Of a DNA stretch of 64,000 nt, positions 1-8,411 are shown one piece after another. The notes under the pieces were generated by a model. The model did not search any database. It saw only the letters and a list, made by a program, of their open reading frames with translations, and had not been told where the DNA came from. The translations under genes and the position numbers were made by a program. Positions within the stretch are counted from its first letter, which is position 1, and every line of letters starts with the position of its first letter. The DNA comes from MSPOR6 sp964652195 (GTDB taxonomy: Bacteria; Poribacteria; WGA-4E; WGA-3G). The stretch spans positions 1-64,000 of the forward strand of contig CAZZBB010000074.1 of NCBI GenBank assembly GCA_964652195.1, given 5' to 3'.

Positions 1-401
1 GGTTCAGGTTTTTGCGGAAGTATTTTTAATGTTTCCTCTATATATTTCAGACCCCTATAGTGTGATTTCAGATCTAAAACACTATAGGGTGTATTCTCAC
101 CACCAAATCTGTTTTTGAGTTTCGCACTGACCGATACCATAAACATTGATAGGTTTGCTGCATTATTCACAGGTGTTTTGTTGACATTCATAGAATCTTG
201 TAATCCCCAAGGTAGATCGGTGTAAAAAAAGCGTTGTATCGTGCGGTAGCTACCCCCTTTTGGTGTCCAACGAGAGATATTTAGCATTGTGACCCGTCCT
301 GTCATCGCAAGGAGTGCGAATACAACTATAGAAAAATGGCGTAGTGTCGCTGTTGATAAATGTGGTGCAAAAACTGTAAAAAGTGCTATAATTTCTGGCA
401 T
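1..401 (-). pseudogene. DDE transposase remnant, internally deleted, runs off window start
   Basis: Reading from an ATG at 401 on the minus strand gives 133 open codons to the window edge. The first part (about residues 1-60) has the N-terminal signature of an IS-type DDE transposase: GRVTMLNISRW, then GGSYRTIQRFF and LPW. It then passes directly into NVNKTPVNNAANLSMF, SVLDLK and HYRGLKYIEETLKILP, which from family knowledge belong near the C-terminus of the same transposases. The catalytic DDE core of roughly 200-250 residues is therefore missing, apparently by an in-frame deletion. I infer a non-autonomous relic that cannot transpose by itself. The family placement (IS4/IS701-like) is from memory of motifs and is less certain than the transposase call itself. 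Confidence 0.6.
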
Positions 402-432
402 GGGCGAATGTCTTTTTGAAATGTTATGGTTT

Positions 433-548
433 ATGAAGATTAAGAATTAAATTAGGTAATATTCGGGCGGGGCTTTTTTATATTTAATTTGGCCGTCCCT
501 ACGATAATTTTATGGGTTGGATTACCGAAAGATTTTCTTAAACTACAT
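433..548. repeat. MITE-like element, copy A (28-bp terminal inverted repeats)
   Basis: The 28 bases at 433-460 and the reverse complement of 521-548 align without gaps over their full length with about 20 matches. Both begin ATG and end GGTAAT, and both carry TTAAGAA at the same offset. The interior holds a GC-rich stretch (GGGCGGGGC ... GGCCGTCCC). The ends match those of the element at 910-993. There is no coding capacity. Confidence 0.6.
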
Positions 549-549
549 A

Positions 550-600
550 AAGTTTGTGCTACATTAAAGAGATTTTATTTTTGGGACTTTAATTACCAGA
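550..600. repeat. Dispersed 51-bp repeat, copy 1
   Basis: About 46 of 51 bases match 52564-52614. The outer 20 bases (AAGTTTGTGCTACATTAAAG) and last 16 bases (GACTTTAATTACCAGA) are identical in both copies, and differences lie in the middle. The inner arms TTAAAG and CTTTAA can pair into a hairpin. Confidence 0.6.
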
Positions 601-644
601 AATGGTATTTTTTTCTGAAGTATGTTTTGTGTTGATAAGATAAG

Positions 645-1024
645 ATCGGGGATCGGAATCCGAATCAACGGTATGAATGCCTTATTGGCATTCCCCGCCC
701 ACAGAATATAAGAGGATAGAAATGTAAAAATCGGGGATCGGATACCAAATCAAGGAATCAAGGAATCAACGGTATGAATGTCTTAATGACATCCCCCGGG
801 TATGAATGCTGTTTAGCATTCCCCCAAATCAACACCGAATCCGCGTATGGAATTCGGTCAAATCAACGGTATGAATGTCATTTAGACATTCACCGGGTAT
901 GAATGCCTTATGAAGTTTAAATAATACTTTGGGTAATTAACGGGCAATGAATCACCCGTCAAAAAATTACCGAATTAATAACTTAATCTTCATTTTGCAT
1001 TCCCCGCCTACAGAAGAGAAGAGG
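645..1024. repeat. Cluster of short palindromic repeats (GGTATGAATG ... CATTCCCC family)
   Basis: Five hairpin units lie here, each a GAATGNC arm, a 4-5 base loop and a GNCATTC arm: 675-693, 776-793, 804-821, 873-891 and a fifth at 901-1002. They are linked by stock phrases such as AATCAACGGTATGAATG, CCCCGGGTATGAATG, GATCGGGGATCGGA and CCCACAGAATATAAGA. The same phrases recur at 53730-53890 and 56580-56665. Compensating changes in the arms (GCC/GGC, GTC/GAC, GCT/AGC) suggest selection for the hairpin. No ORF is present. Spacing is irregular, so this is not a CRISPR array. Confidence 0.75.
910..993. repeat. MITE-like element, copy B, nested inside a palindrome unit
   Basis: This 84-bp segment begins ATGAAG and ends CTTCAT. 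Its 28-bp ends (910-937 and 966-993) are inverted repeats of each other and match the ends of copy A at 433-548 (ATGAAG, TTAA, GGTAAT at fixed offsets). Inner arms ACGGG/CCCGT lengthen the hairpin. It splits a GAATGCC...GCATTC palindrome of the surrounding cluster (901-907 and 997-1002), so it was inserted after that palindrome existed. Confidence 0.65.
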
Positions 1025-1188
1025 AAGAAATGTAATACCATTTCTATAAATGATTCTCCTTTGATTTGGTGATATTTATGTGTTGAAATACTACACTAAC
1101 TGGCAGTATATGCTACAACATATAGGCACTTTCATTTGAATCTGTACTTATTCCCAAAAGCTTTACATACCCAATGGTAAAAGTAGCC

Positions 1189-1218
1189 CTTGACAGTGTC
1201 AAGTTATCTGGTTATAAT
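1189..1218 (+). promoter_or_regulatory. Consensus sigma-70 promoter with dyad operator for the hen1-pnkp operon
   Basis: TTGACA at 1190-1195, a 17-base spacer and TATAAT at 1213-1218 form a perfect consensus promoter about 50 bases before hen1. A 15-base dyad, CTTGACAGTGTCAAG (1189-1203), has 7-bp perfect arms and overlaps the whole -35 hexamer. A repressor bound there would block RNA polymerase. The regulator is unknown; the operator role is inference. Confidence 0.65.
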
Positions 1219-1269
1219 GAATGTCGGTAAATGTTTCAGGAATACCATATCTATGAATACTTGCTAATA

Positions 1270-2667
1270 ATGCTATTAACAATCACCACAACCCACACCC
1301 CAGCAACAGACCTTGGATATCTCTTACATAAACATCCTGACAGATTTCAATCATTCAATCTAAATTTTGGAAATGCATATGTATACTATCCTGAAGCCAA
1401 TGAGGATAGGTGTACAGCAGCTTTGTTGCTTGATATTGACTCTGTAGGACTTGTCAGACGTAATCCAGGACAGAGTGGTGAGAACATTTCATTTGCTGAA
1501 TATGTGAATGATAGACCCTATGTTGCATCATCTTTTTTAAGTGTTGCAATTGCTAAAGTCTTTAACTCTGCCTTATCAGGTAAATGTAAAGATCGTCCTG
1601 AACTTGTTAATACACCCCTTCCATTATCGGTAAGATTATCTATCCTACCCTGTAAGGGTGGAGAGAAATTCCTTCACAGACTTTTTGAACCTTTGGGTTA
1701 CAAGGTAATTTCAGAACGGCACCAACTGGATGAGAAATATCCACAATGGGGTGAAAGTCGATATTATACAGTAATTCTTGAAAATACGTGCAAACTTAGC
1801 AATTTCCTCTCACATCTGTATGTATTGATACCTGTACTTGATGACGAGAAACATTATTGGGTTGATGAAGCAGAAATTGAGAAACTGATTAGATATGGTC
1901 AAGATTGGTTAGGCGAACATCCTGACCATGAGATTATTGTGGGTCGATTCTTAAAACATCAAGACAGACTCACCCGTCAAGCACTTACACAGTTGGGTGA
2001 TATTTCTGAAGAGGGAGATTCAGGTACATTCATTTCAAATGAAGAGCAGGTTGAGCAGAAGATAGGTTTAAATGAGCAACGTTTAACAAAAGTTGTTGAA
2101 GTTCTAAAAGAATCAGGAGCACAACGTGTAATTGATTTAGGGTGCGGGGAGGGAAAACTTCTCAGAAAACTCCTATCAGATAAACAGTTTACTGAAATAG
2201 TTGGGTTAGATGTGGCACATCAGACCTTAAAAATCGCGCATGAACGTCTACATATTGATAGAATGCCAGATAAACAGAAAGAACGTATAAATCTGATACA
2301 CGGTTCACTTATCTATAGAGATAAACGGTTAGAAGGATATGATGGAGCAGCAATTATTGAGGTAATAGAACACTTGGATCCATCACGACTTAGAGCATTT
2401 GAGAGATGTATTTTTGAGTTTGCATCTCCTAAGACTATTGTCTTGACAACACCAAATTTTGAATATAACCGTAAATTTGAGAATCTTTCTGGTGGGAAGT
2501 TCCGCCATAGAGATCACCGTTTTGAATGGACTCGTGATGAATTTAAGACATGGTCAATTGGAATGTGCAGTGAACACAAGTATACTGTTGAATTTCATAA
2601 TATTGGTGATATAGATGAAACTCTTGGTTCACCAACACAGATGGCAGTATTTACACATAGTGAATAG
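1270..2667 (+). CDS. hen1: Hen1-type 3'-terminal RNA ribose 2'-O-methyltransferase
   Basis: Bacterial Hen1 methylates the 2'-OH at the 3' end of the 5' half of a cleaved RNA before Pnkp seals it, which protects the repaired tRNA from renewed cleavage. The N-terminal half is the Hen1-specific region (LTITTTH and LGYLLHKHPDR near the start). The C-terminal half is a SAM methyltransferase, with the glycine motif VIDLGCGEGKLL at about residues 287-298 and metal-binding E364, E367 and H368 (EVIEH) followed by an HRDHRFEW segment. I chose the ATG at 1270 because family members begin at MLLTITTTH; an in-frame ATG at 1231 would add 13 unrelated residues. The stop lies 3 bases before pnkp, so the two form one operon. 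The protein is 465 aa, normal for the family. Confidence 0.92.
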   Translation: MLLTITTTHTPATDLGYLLHKHPDRFQSFNLNFGNAYVYYPEANEDRCTAALLLDIDSVGLVRRNPGQSGENISFAEYVNDRPYVASSFLSVAIAKVFNSALSGKCKDRPELVNTPLPLSVRLSILPCKGGEKFLHRLFEPLGYKVISERHQLDEKYPQWGESRYYTVILENTCKLSNFLSHLYVLIPVLDDEKHYWVDEAEIEKLIRYGQDWLGEHPDHEIIVGRFLKHQDRLTRQALTQLGDISEEGDSGTFISNEEQVEQKIGLNEQRLTKVVEVLKESGAQRVIDLGCGEGKLLRKLLSDKQFTEIVGLDVAHQTLKIAHERLHIDRMPDKQKERINLIHGSLIYRDKRLEGYDGAAIIEVIEHLDPSRLRAFERCIFEFASPKTIVLTTPNFEYNRKFENLSGGKFRHRDHRFEWTRDEFKTWSIGMCSEHKYTVEFHNIGDIDETLGSPTQMAVFTHSE

Positions 2668-2670
2668 ATC

Positions 2671-5229
2671 ATGCAAATTAAGATACCCAACCCCTCTCTT
2701 GTAATACTCATAGGACCGTCAGGTTCAGGAAAATCCACATTTGCAAAGCAGCATTTTAAACCTACTGAGATTCTCTCGTCAGATTTTTGTCGAGGGATTG
2801 TCTCTGATGACGAGAATGATCAATCTGCTACTGAAGATGCATTTGATGTCTTGCATTATATTGCTTCAAAAAGACTTGCTGCTGGTAGGTTAACGGTAGT
2901 TGATGCTACAAATGTACAAGTAGAAGCCAGGAAGAAATTACAGGATTTGGCACGTCAGTATCATTATCTTACTGTTGGTATAGTAATGAATATGCCTGCC
3001 AAACTATGCCAAGAGAGAAATGAAAGTCGTGAGGATAGAAATTTTAAACCCTATGTCATACGCAAACAGATTAGTCAACTCCGTCGGTCAATCCGATCTC
3101 TAAGACGTGAAGGTTTTCGTAACTTTGTTTTTATACTATCATCACCTGAAGAAGCAGAAAATGCAAAAGTTGTAAGACAACCCTTATGGACTAATCTGAA
3201 AGAAGAACACGGACCGTTCGATATAATTGGGGATGTTCATGGGTGTTATGATGAACTCATTTTATTACTTGTAGATTTGGGTTATGAAATTCCATCAGAA
3301 CAGGGAACACCTATTTCACATCCAGAGGGTAGAAAAGTTGTTTTTCTTGGGGATTACGTTGATAGAGGACCAAAGGTTGTAAATGTATTGAAGTTAGTGA
3401 TGAAGATGCACCAAGATGGAATTGCCTTATGTGTTCCGGGGAATCATGATGTCAAACTTGTCCGTGCACTTAGAGGTAAAAATGTTACGACCACCCATGG
3501 TTTAGCAGAATCACTATCCCAATTAGAGAATGAGTCCGATGAATTTAGAGAACAAATTTCTGATTTCATAGAAGGATTGATTAGTCACTATGAACTTGAT
3601 GATGGAAAATTAGTTGTTGCCCATGCGGGTATGAAAAAAGAATACCAAGGTAGGACTTCCGGTTGTGTTAGAGAATTTGCGCTTTATGGAGAAACCACAG
3701 GAGAGACAGATGAATTTGGACTACCAATTCGGCTCGACTGGGCAGAGGAATATCGAGGGGATGCAACTGTTGTCTATGGACACACACCCGTTAACGAACC
3801 ACAATGGATTAACCGTACTATTAATATTGATACAGGATGTGTTTTTGGCGGAAACCTGACAGCATTACGATATCCAGAAAAAGAACTGATATCTATTGCT
3901 GCAGAAATGACATATTATGAACCTGCAAAACCGTTAATTGAAGATGATACCGAACTAAGTTCACACGAATCGTATCTGAATGAAGGTGTATTAGATATAA
4001 ACGATGTGTTAGGAAAACGTATCATCAATACAAGATTGTATCGTAGTATTACCATTAGAGAAGAAAACACTATACCCGCCTTGGAATCTATCAGTCGTTT
4101 TGCAGTTGATCCAAGATGGCTTATTTATCTCCCGCCTACAATGTCTCCTTCTGAAACAAGTTCAAAACCAGATTTTCTTGAACATCCATCTGATGCCTTC
4201 AATTATTATAGGAATCAAGGTGTACCCAGCGTAATTTGGCAAGAAAAACATATGGGTTCAAGGGCAATTGTCATTGTCTGTAGAGATAAAACCATTGTAC
4301 AAAGACGTTTTGGTTTTCCATCAGAGTCTATTGGTGTCTGTTATACGCGAAATGGAAGACCATTTTTCGATGATATTGACCTTGAATCACAGCTCCTAAA
4401 CCAAATTAGACATGCTATAGATAAACTTAACTATTGGAACAAATTGGATACAGATTGGATCTGTCTTGATTGTGAATTAATGCCGTGGTCAGTAAAGGCA
4501 CAAGAACTGTTACGACAACAATATGCACCTGTAGGGATTGCTGGAAGCATATCCATTTCAGATGCATTGGCTTCAATTGAAATGGCAAAGAACAGAGATA
4601 TTGATACAGTTGACATGTTAGACGATTTTCTTGACCGCCAAAATGCTATTAAAGAATATATAAAATCGTATCAACAGTATTGTTGGGATGTTGAATCAAT
4701 ATCTGATTTAAAACTTGCCCCCTTCCACCTATTGGCAACAGAAGGTAAAGTATATTTCGATAAAGACCATTTGTGGCATATGGAAATGCTTCAGGAATTA
4801 TGTGGAGCTGTTGAAGATGACATACTCTATTCAACTACTTATGGATCTGTTACACTATCTGATGAAAGCAGTGTGAATACTGCAATTGAAAAATGGGTAG
4901 AACTCACCAAAAAGGGTGGGGAAGGTTTTGTCGTAAAACCTTTGAATTTCATTACACAAGGAAAAAAAGGTATTGTTCAACCAGCAGTAAAATGTCGTGG
5001 CAGAGAATATTTACGGATTATTTATGGACCAGAATACACAATGCCAAGATATTTAGAGCGACTTCGATCCAGAGGATTGTCTAAAAAACGGTCACTTGCA
5101 ATTCGAGAATTCACTTTAGGTGTTGAAGCACTGGAAAGGTTTGTGAGGAATGAGCCATTCTCTAAAGTACATGAGTGTGTCTTTGGAATTTTAGCTTTGG
5201 AAAGTGAATCAGTTGATCCGAGGCTATAA
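2671..5229 (+). CDS. pnkp: Polynucleotide kinase-phosphatase-ligase (Pnkp)
   Basis: This RNA end-healing and sealing enzyme phosphorylates 5'-OH ends, removes 2',3'-cyclic phosphate and ligates in complex with Hen1. Three modules are visible in the usual order. The kinase has a P-loop, GPSGSGKS, at 15-22. The calcineurin-like phosphatase has GDVHG at 187-191, GDYVDRG at 227-233 and GNHD at 257-260. The C-terminal adenylyltransferase has KHMGSR, with K526 as the likely AMP-accepting lysine. The length of 852 aa fits full-length Pnkp, so the gene looks functional. It follows hen1 by 3 bases and probably shares its promoter at 1190-1218. The known role of the pair is repair of RNA, chiefly tRNA, cut by ribotoxins. 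Confidence 0.94.
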   Translation: MQIKIPNPSLVILIGPSGSGKSTFAKQHFKPTEILSSDFCRGIVSDDENDQSATEDAFDVLHYIASKRLAAGRLTVVDATNVQVEARKKLQDLARQYHYLTVGIVMNMPAKLCQERNESREDRNFKPYVIRKQISQLRRSIRSLRREGFRNFVFILSSPEEAENAKVVRQPLWTNLKEEHGPFDIIGDVHGCYDELILLLVDLGYEIPSEQGTPISHPEGRKVVFLGDYVDRGPKVVNVLKLVMKMHQDGIALCVPGNHDVKLVRALRGKNVTTTHGLAESLSQLENESDEFREQISDFIEGLISHYELDDGKLVVAHAGMKKEYQGRTSGCVREFALYGETTGETDEFGLPIRLDWAEEYRGDATVVYGHTPVNEPQWINRTINIDTGCVFGGNLTALRYPEKELISIAAEMTYYEPAKPLIEDDTELSSHESYLNEGVLDINDVLGKRIINTRLYRSITIREENTIPALESISRFAVDPRWLIYLPPTMSPSETSSKPDFLEHPSDAFNYYRNQGVPSVIWQEKHMGSRAIVIVCRDKTIVQRRFGFPSESIGVCYTRNGRPFFDDIDLESQLLNQIRHAIDKLNYWNKLDTDWICLDCELMPWSVKAQELLRQQYAPVGIAGSISISDALASIEMAKNRDIDTVDMLDDFLDRQNAIKEYIKSYQQYCWDVESISDLKLAPFHLLATEGKVYFDKDHLWHMEMLQELCGAVEDDILYSTTYGSVTLSDESSVNTAIEKWVELTKKGGEGFVVKPLNFITQGKKGIVQPAVKCRGREYLRIIYGPEYTMPRYLERLRSRGLSKKRSLAIREFTLGVEALERFVRNEPFSKVHECVFGILALESESVDPRL

Positions 5230-5319
5230 CCATAATTTATTTCTGTAAATTCAACATAGTTTAAAAAAAATGAAGTAAAAATTAGTAAGACACATCATAC
5301 ATTAAAAATTAGTTACTAC

Positions 5320-5347
5320 TTGACATTACTATAAATTGTCTTATAAT
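5320..5347 (+). promoter_or_regulatory. Consensus-like sigma-70 promoter
   Basis: TTGACA at 5320-5325, a 16-base spacer and TATAAT at 5342-5347. Predicted initiation is near 5354, just upstream of the inverted-repeat element at 5369-5453 and about 470 bases before the next gene at 5826. It could serve that gene with a long leader, or a separate small structured transcript. Confidence 0.55.
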
Positions 5348-5368
5348 CACTACTTATAGTAAACTTTG

Positions 5369-5453
5369 AATTAATGGAACATTTTACAACGGGCGAGGTG
5401 ACCTCGCCCCTACGATGGACGTTCTTCGTAAACGTTGAAATGTTTCATTAATT
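5369..5453. repeat. 85-bp inverted-repeat element with two internal hairpins
   Basis: The outer arms 5369-5390 and 5434-5453 are inverted repeats (AATTAATGGAACATTT... against ...AAATGTTTCATTAATT) with one mismatch and a 2-base gap. Between them lie a perfect hairpin GGGCGAGGT-G-ACCTCGCCC (5391-5409) and a weaker one with arms TACGA/TCGTA (5411-5430). Folded, this is a three-way junction. It could be a MITE or, given the promoter just upstream, a structured RNA. Apart from this, the 5230-5825 intergenic stretch holds only the promoter at 5320; I see no gene in it. Confidence 0.6.
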
Positions 5454-5825
5454 ATTCACTTAATTATAAATTTGTACAATATTATAAGAATCAATAGCAT
5501 AGTCAATAGAGGCATCGTTTATTTACCGAAAATAAGTATTCTATTCTATAAGTAAAATTTTGTTCTGCACTCACAGAAAATAGCATATACGCTATACACA
5601 AACGGAGTATGAAACAAACATGACCATACTAATGAAAATCGTAGAAATTGTACAAACTTTAGTATAAATTTAACAATTTTATTCATAACAAACAGAGACA
5701 TATATTATATATGTCTCCTTGTATAAATATTAAATTTAGATTGATAGGGAAAATCTAACTGTATTAACCGTGGCTTTCGCAAAGACCGACATTTGGTTTA
5801 ATCCTCATGTGTCAAAGGAGAAATT

Positions 5826-6422
5826 TTGAAATATTTAGTTATAACGGTCCTTATTGGATCATTTGTCCTTACTTGTTTCGTAACAACACATCTCTACTCA
5901 CACAGTTGGGAAAATGGTGAATTCCAGCACCCTGAACCATACGATATTGATGAAAGGTATGGAGATACCTTCGGATTTGTATATGGACGTGTTGAGGTAT
6001 GGGCTCATTACGAATTTCCAGTCGCTACAAGTGTTCATTCAGCATACATTAGTAATTATTCAGGTGGATTACCAGATTGGCCGAACCACATTAATAATGT
6101 TCGCTTTTATTTTGACTTCTCTAGCGAAATTACAGGTCCTAATGATTTTAAAGATAATGGAGAGTGGAATGATGAAGGGGATGTAGATTCATATTGGTCT
6201 AATGCTACTGATGGAAACCCTGGCTATTCGTGGGAGGATTACATACATCTTGAATATAATCTTGTAAATGAAGAATGGGGGGAATACGATCTGTCTGCTG
6301 ATTCAAAGCTAACTGTAAAGAAAGACCTTAATGGTGACGGAATTAGGGAAATAGAAAGTTGGGACGCAGAGGCAGTATTAGAAAATATCGAACACAATGA
6401 AGAAGCTTTAGGTATTGACTGA
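5826..6422 (+). CDS. Secreted protein of unknown function, 198 aa
   Basis: I do not recognise this family. The start is TTG at 5826, supported by AAAGGAG at 5814-5820. Residues 1-25 form a signal peptide or N-terminal membrane anchor (hydrophobic VITVLIGSFVLTCFVTT). The rest is acidic and rich in aromatic residues (Trp, Tyr, Phe), suggesting a beta-rich extracytoplasmic fold. DLNGDGIREIE near the C-terminus (about residues 169-179) is an EF-hand or dockerin-like calcium loop pattern. A strong hairpin at 6495-6533 ends the unit, so the gene is probably transcribed alone. No function is inferred beyond export. Confidence 0.75.
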   Translation: MKYLVITVLIGSFVLTCFVTTHLYSHSWENGEFQHPEPYDIDERYGDTFGFVYGRVEVWAHYEFPVATSVHSAYISNYSGGLPDWPNHINNVRFYFDFSSEITGPNDFKDNGEWNDEGDVDSYWSNATDGNPGYSWEDYIHLEYNLVNEEWGEYDLSADSKLTVKKDLNGDGIREIESWDAEAVLENIEHNEEALGID

Positions 6423-6494
6423 TTGGAAATGGGATGGTTCAGATTGGTCTATTCAATCTGAATAATCCTGTATTAACTATTAAGATCTACCTTC

Positions 6495-6533
6495 TTATAG
6501 CAAGTGCATAGGACCATAATGCACTTGCTATAA
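6495..6533 (+). terminator. Hairpin, probable terminator
   Basis: Perfect 15-bp inverted repeat, TTATAGCAAGTGCAT (6495-6509) with ATGCACTTGCTATAA (6519-6533), loop 9. It lies 73 bases after the 5826 gene. The 3' U-tract is weak (TAAAATTAT), so it could also act as an mRNA-stabilising hairpin. Confidence 0.5.
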
Positions 6534-6572
6534 AATTATGACAATAATTAAGCTAAACCTATAAGGATAATC

Positions 6573-7628
6573 ATGAAGTATAGTCCCCTCAAACTTTCAA
6601 ACACTTATTTTAGGTCTCAAATATTATTTTGTTTATTTCTCTGTTTCTTTCTTGTATGTGTTCCAAGCAGGACAAATGCAAAAATCGTCTATGTCTACGT
6701 CGGCAGTATTTACGTCATGAACGATAATGGCAGCGGGATACAAAGATTGACAGATAATCAGTTTAGAGAATCACACCCCCGCTGGTCTCCAGATGGAACT
6801 CAAATCGCTTTTGAGAGACACCTTGAGAATGATTCTCAAAAATACCAACTTTTTATCATGAATGCAAACGGTACTAATCAACGGCAATTAACTCATAACG
6901 TTGATGGGTCGAAAAATGGATTACCTGCTTGGTCTCCAGATGGACAATTCATTGCATTTAGTAGCAACCGAAGTGGAAGATCCGAAATTTATACCATTAA
7001 CCTACAGAACTTTGCAGTAAAACAGTTGACAGGAATTGAGGAAGAAACCGGTTCACACCGACCCGATTGGTCGCTAAATGGAGAAGAAATAGTCTTTGTG
7101 AGATTTATAGTTAAACCGGGGTTATCTCACAAAGGTATCTGGGTTATGTCAGCAGACGGAAAGAATCAAAGACCTTTCTTACCTGACCCGGAAAAGGATG
7201 AACCGTTACTTTTGAGATCCTATCCACAGTGGATGCCTGATGGAAGACAAATCCTATTTATAGAATCAAGACTACAGCAAGACAAACGGGTTAAACGATT
7301 TGTCATTCAGCATAAAGGCGGATTAAGAAAAGAAATTGATATAAATGAGAAAATAGGTGGAAGGTGGGTTGGGTCTGCAGCGACTTTAATGGAACAAGGT
7401 CGGGCAATTCTATTTTCTGCCGGACGACTTGATGTTCCCGATAACGAAAGATTCCATGACATCTATCGTTATGAAATTGCTACCGGTAAATTGAGAAAAT
7501 TAACAAAACGTCGGTATCACAACATTCTACCTGATTGGGTAGAGGGACCTTTGCCTATTTCGCCACAAGGAAAAATGGGTCTACAATGGGGAGATATGAA
7601 GACAAGATACAGTGTTGAAAAACCCTAA
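6573..7628 (+). CDS. Secreted TolB-like (PD40/WD40-type) beta-propeller protein
   Basis: A hydrophobic signal segment (about residues 15-36, ending near TNA) is followed by repeated SPDG-type blades. Visible units include WSPDGTQIAFE, WSPDGQFIAFSSN, WSLNGEEIVFV and WMPDGRQILFI, with paired MNxNG / RQLT turns. This is the PD40 propeller seen in TolB and in many secreted proteins of environmental bacteria. The protein is 351 aa, about six blades, with no catalytic domain, so a binding role in the periplasm or outside the cell is likely. The C-terminus ends in a short motif (GKMGLQWGDMK) shared with LamG proteins elsewhere in this window and with the broken propeller gene at 59691-60776. The gene stands alone between hairpins. 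Confidence 0.85.
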   Translation: MKYSPLKLSNTYFRSQILFCLFLCFFLVCVPSRTNAKIVYVYVGSIYVMNDNGSGIQRLTDNQFRESHPRWSPDGTQIAFERHLENDSQKYQLFIMNANGTNQRQLTHNVDGSKNGLPAWSPDGQFIAFSSNRSGRSEIYTINLQNFAVKQLTGIEEETGSHRPDWSLNGEEIVFVRFIVKPGLSHKGIWVMSADGKNQRPFLPDPEKDEPLLLRSYPQWMPDGRQILFIESRLQQDKRVKRFVIQHKGGLRKEIDINEKIGGRWVGSAATLMEQGRAILFSAGRLDVPDNERFHDIYRYEIATGKLRKLTKRRYHNILPDWVEGPLPISPQGKMGLQWGDMKTRYSVEKP

Positions 7629-7854
7629 TTACTAAGAATATCCAATGTTGATATCTACTTTTCTTGTGTGTGTGACAACGTTGTACCTGTGTGCATTCCG
7701 TACAATTCCATCCAATTGAGCAACCAACATATCTGTAGTATATTATTGCCAATTATTCATTCTTTTTTACCCTAAACTGTGTTAAAATATATGCGTCTCT
7801 TTTCTGTACTACAACCTGTGAGTTCGTGCTTTTACCGTTTCATTCCTAACAACC

Positions 7855-7898
7855 GCTAATGAGATAATACCAATTACAATTAATTATTTCTCATTAGC
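7855..7898. repeat. Inverted repeat after the propeller gene
   Basis: GCTAATGAGA (7855-7864) and TCTCATTAGC (7889-7898) are perfect 10-bp arms around a 24-base loop, followed by AGTTTTTAT. It may be a terminator for the 6573 gene, although it lies about 230 bases downstream. Confidence 0.4.
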
Positions 7899-8152
7899 AG
7901 TTTTTATAATATACAAGAATCCCGTGATTTTTGATATTCATCACTTTCTATAAACTCAGGAACTTTTTTATTCATAGATAACAACCTTATTTTAATACCA
8001 TTTCTATTTGAAATGTTCATAGTTAAAAATAAATTGAAGAAATATGAATCTCAAACATCTAACATATATATAAAAAACCACACAATTAAATAGAGATATT
8101 GTGATGATGCTTTTGACACATACTTATAATAATAAATAATGAGGAATAAAAA

Positions 8153-8248
8153 ATGATGAAAATCCATAAAAACGATCCTAAATACAAAAATCTATTTATG
8201 TCAAAAAACCGGCTATATTCGCCAGTTGAAAATGTCAAAATCAAGTAG
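8153..8248 (+). CDS. Possible 31-residue small protein
   Basis: A short ORF begins MMKIHKNDPKYKNLF and contains SPVENVKIK at its end. GAGGA at 8141-8145 is well placed as a ribosome binding site (7-base spacing), and a TTGACA lies at 8113. It is very basic with no membrane segment. I know no homologue. It could be a genuine small protein, the decayed start of a lost gene, or chance in AT-rich DNA. It is the only coding candidate in the 7629-8661 intergenic stretch. Confidence 0.2.
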   Translation: MMKIHKNDPKYKNLFMSKNRLYSPVENVKIK

Positions 8249-8366
8249 GACAACAAAAACACAAAATACCATTTTTTAGAAATTCTTAAAAAGTCAATTC
8301 GAAGTGCCCTAAAGTCAGTCTGGGACAGGGGTTATGGAGGTAATTTACACCAATTTCAATGACACA

Positions 8367-8411
8367 CAATGTGTCAAAAAGTGTAACTTTTTTCAAATTT
8401 TTGACACATTG
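8367..8411. repeat. Perfect 14-bp inverted repeat in an intergenic region
   Basis: CAATGTGTCAAAAA (8367-8380) and TTTTTGACACATTG (8398-8411) match exactly around a 17-base loop. A second small dyad, TGACACACAATGTGTCA (8360-8376), overlaps its left arm, so two alternative hairpins compete. A direct repeat, AGGATTAAATG...TGTTTT, follows at about 8447 and 8496. No gene is nearby. Confidence 0.5.

Noticed and set aside
645..1024. CRISPR array
   Set aside because: The repeats are short palindromes of changing sequence with irregular spacing, linkers are themselves repeated, and there are no cas genes.
1190..5229. Prophage origin of the Hen1-Pnkp pair
   Set aside because: Phage Pnkp enzymes are shorter and lack Hen1. 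No phage structural gene is near and the base composition fits the surroundings.
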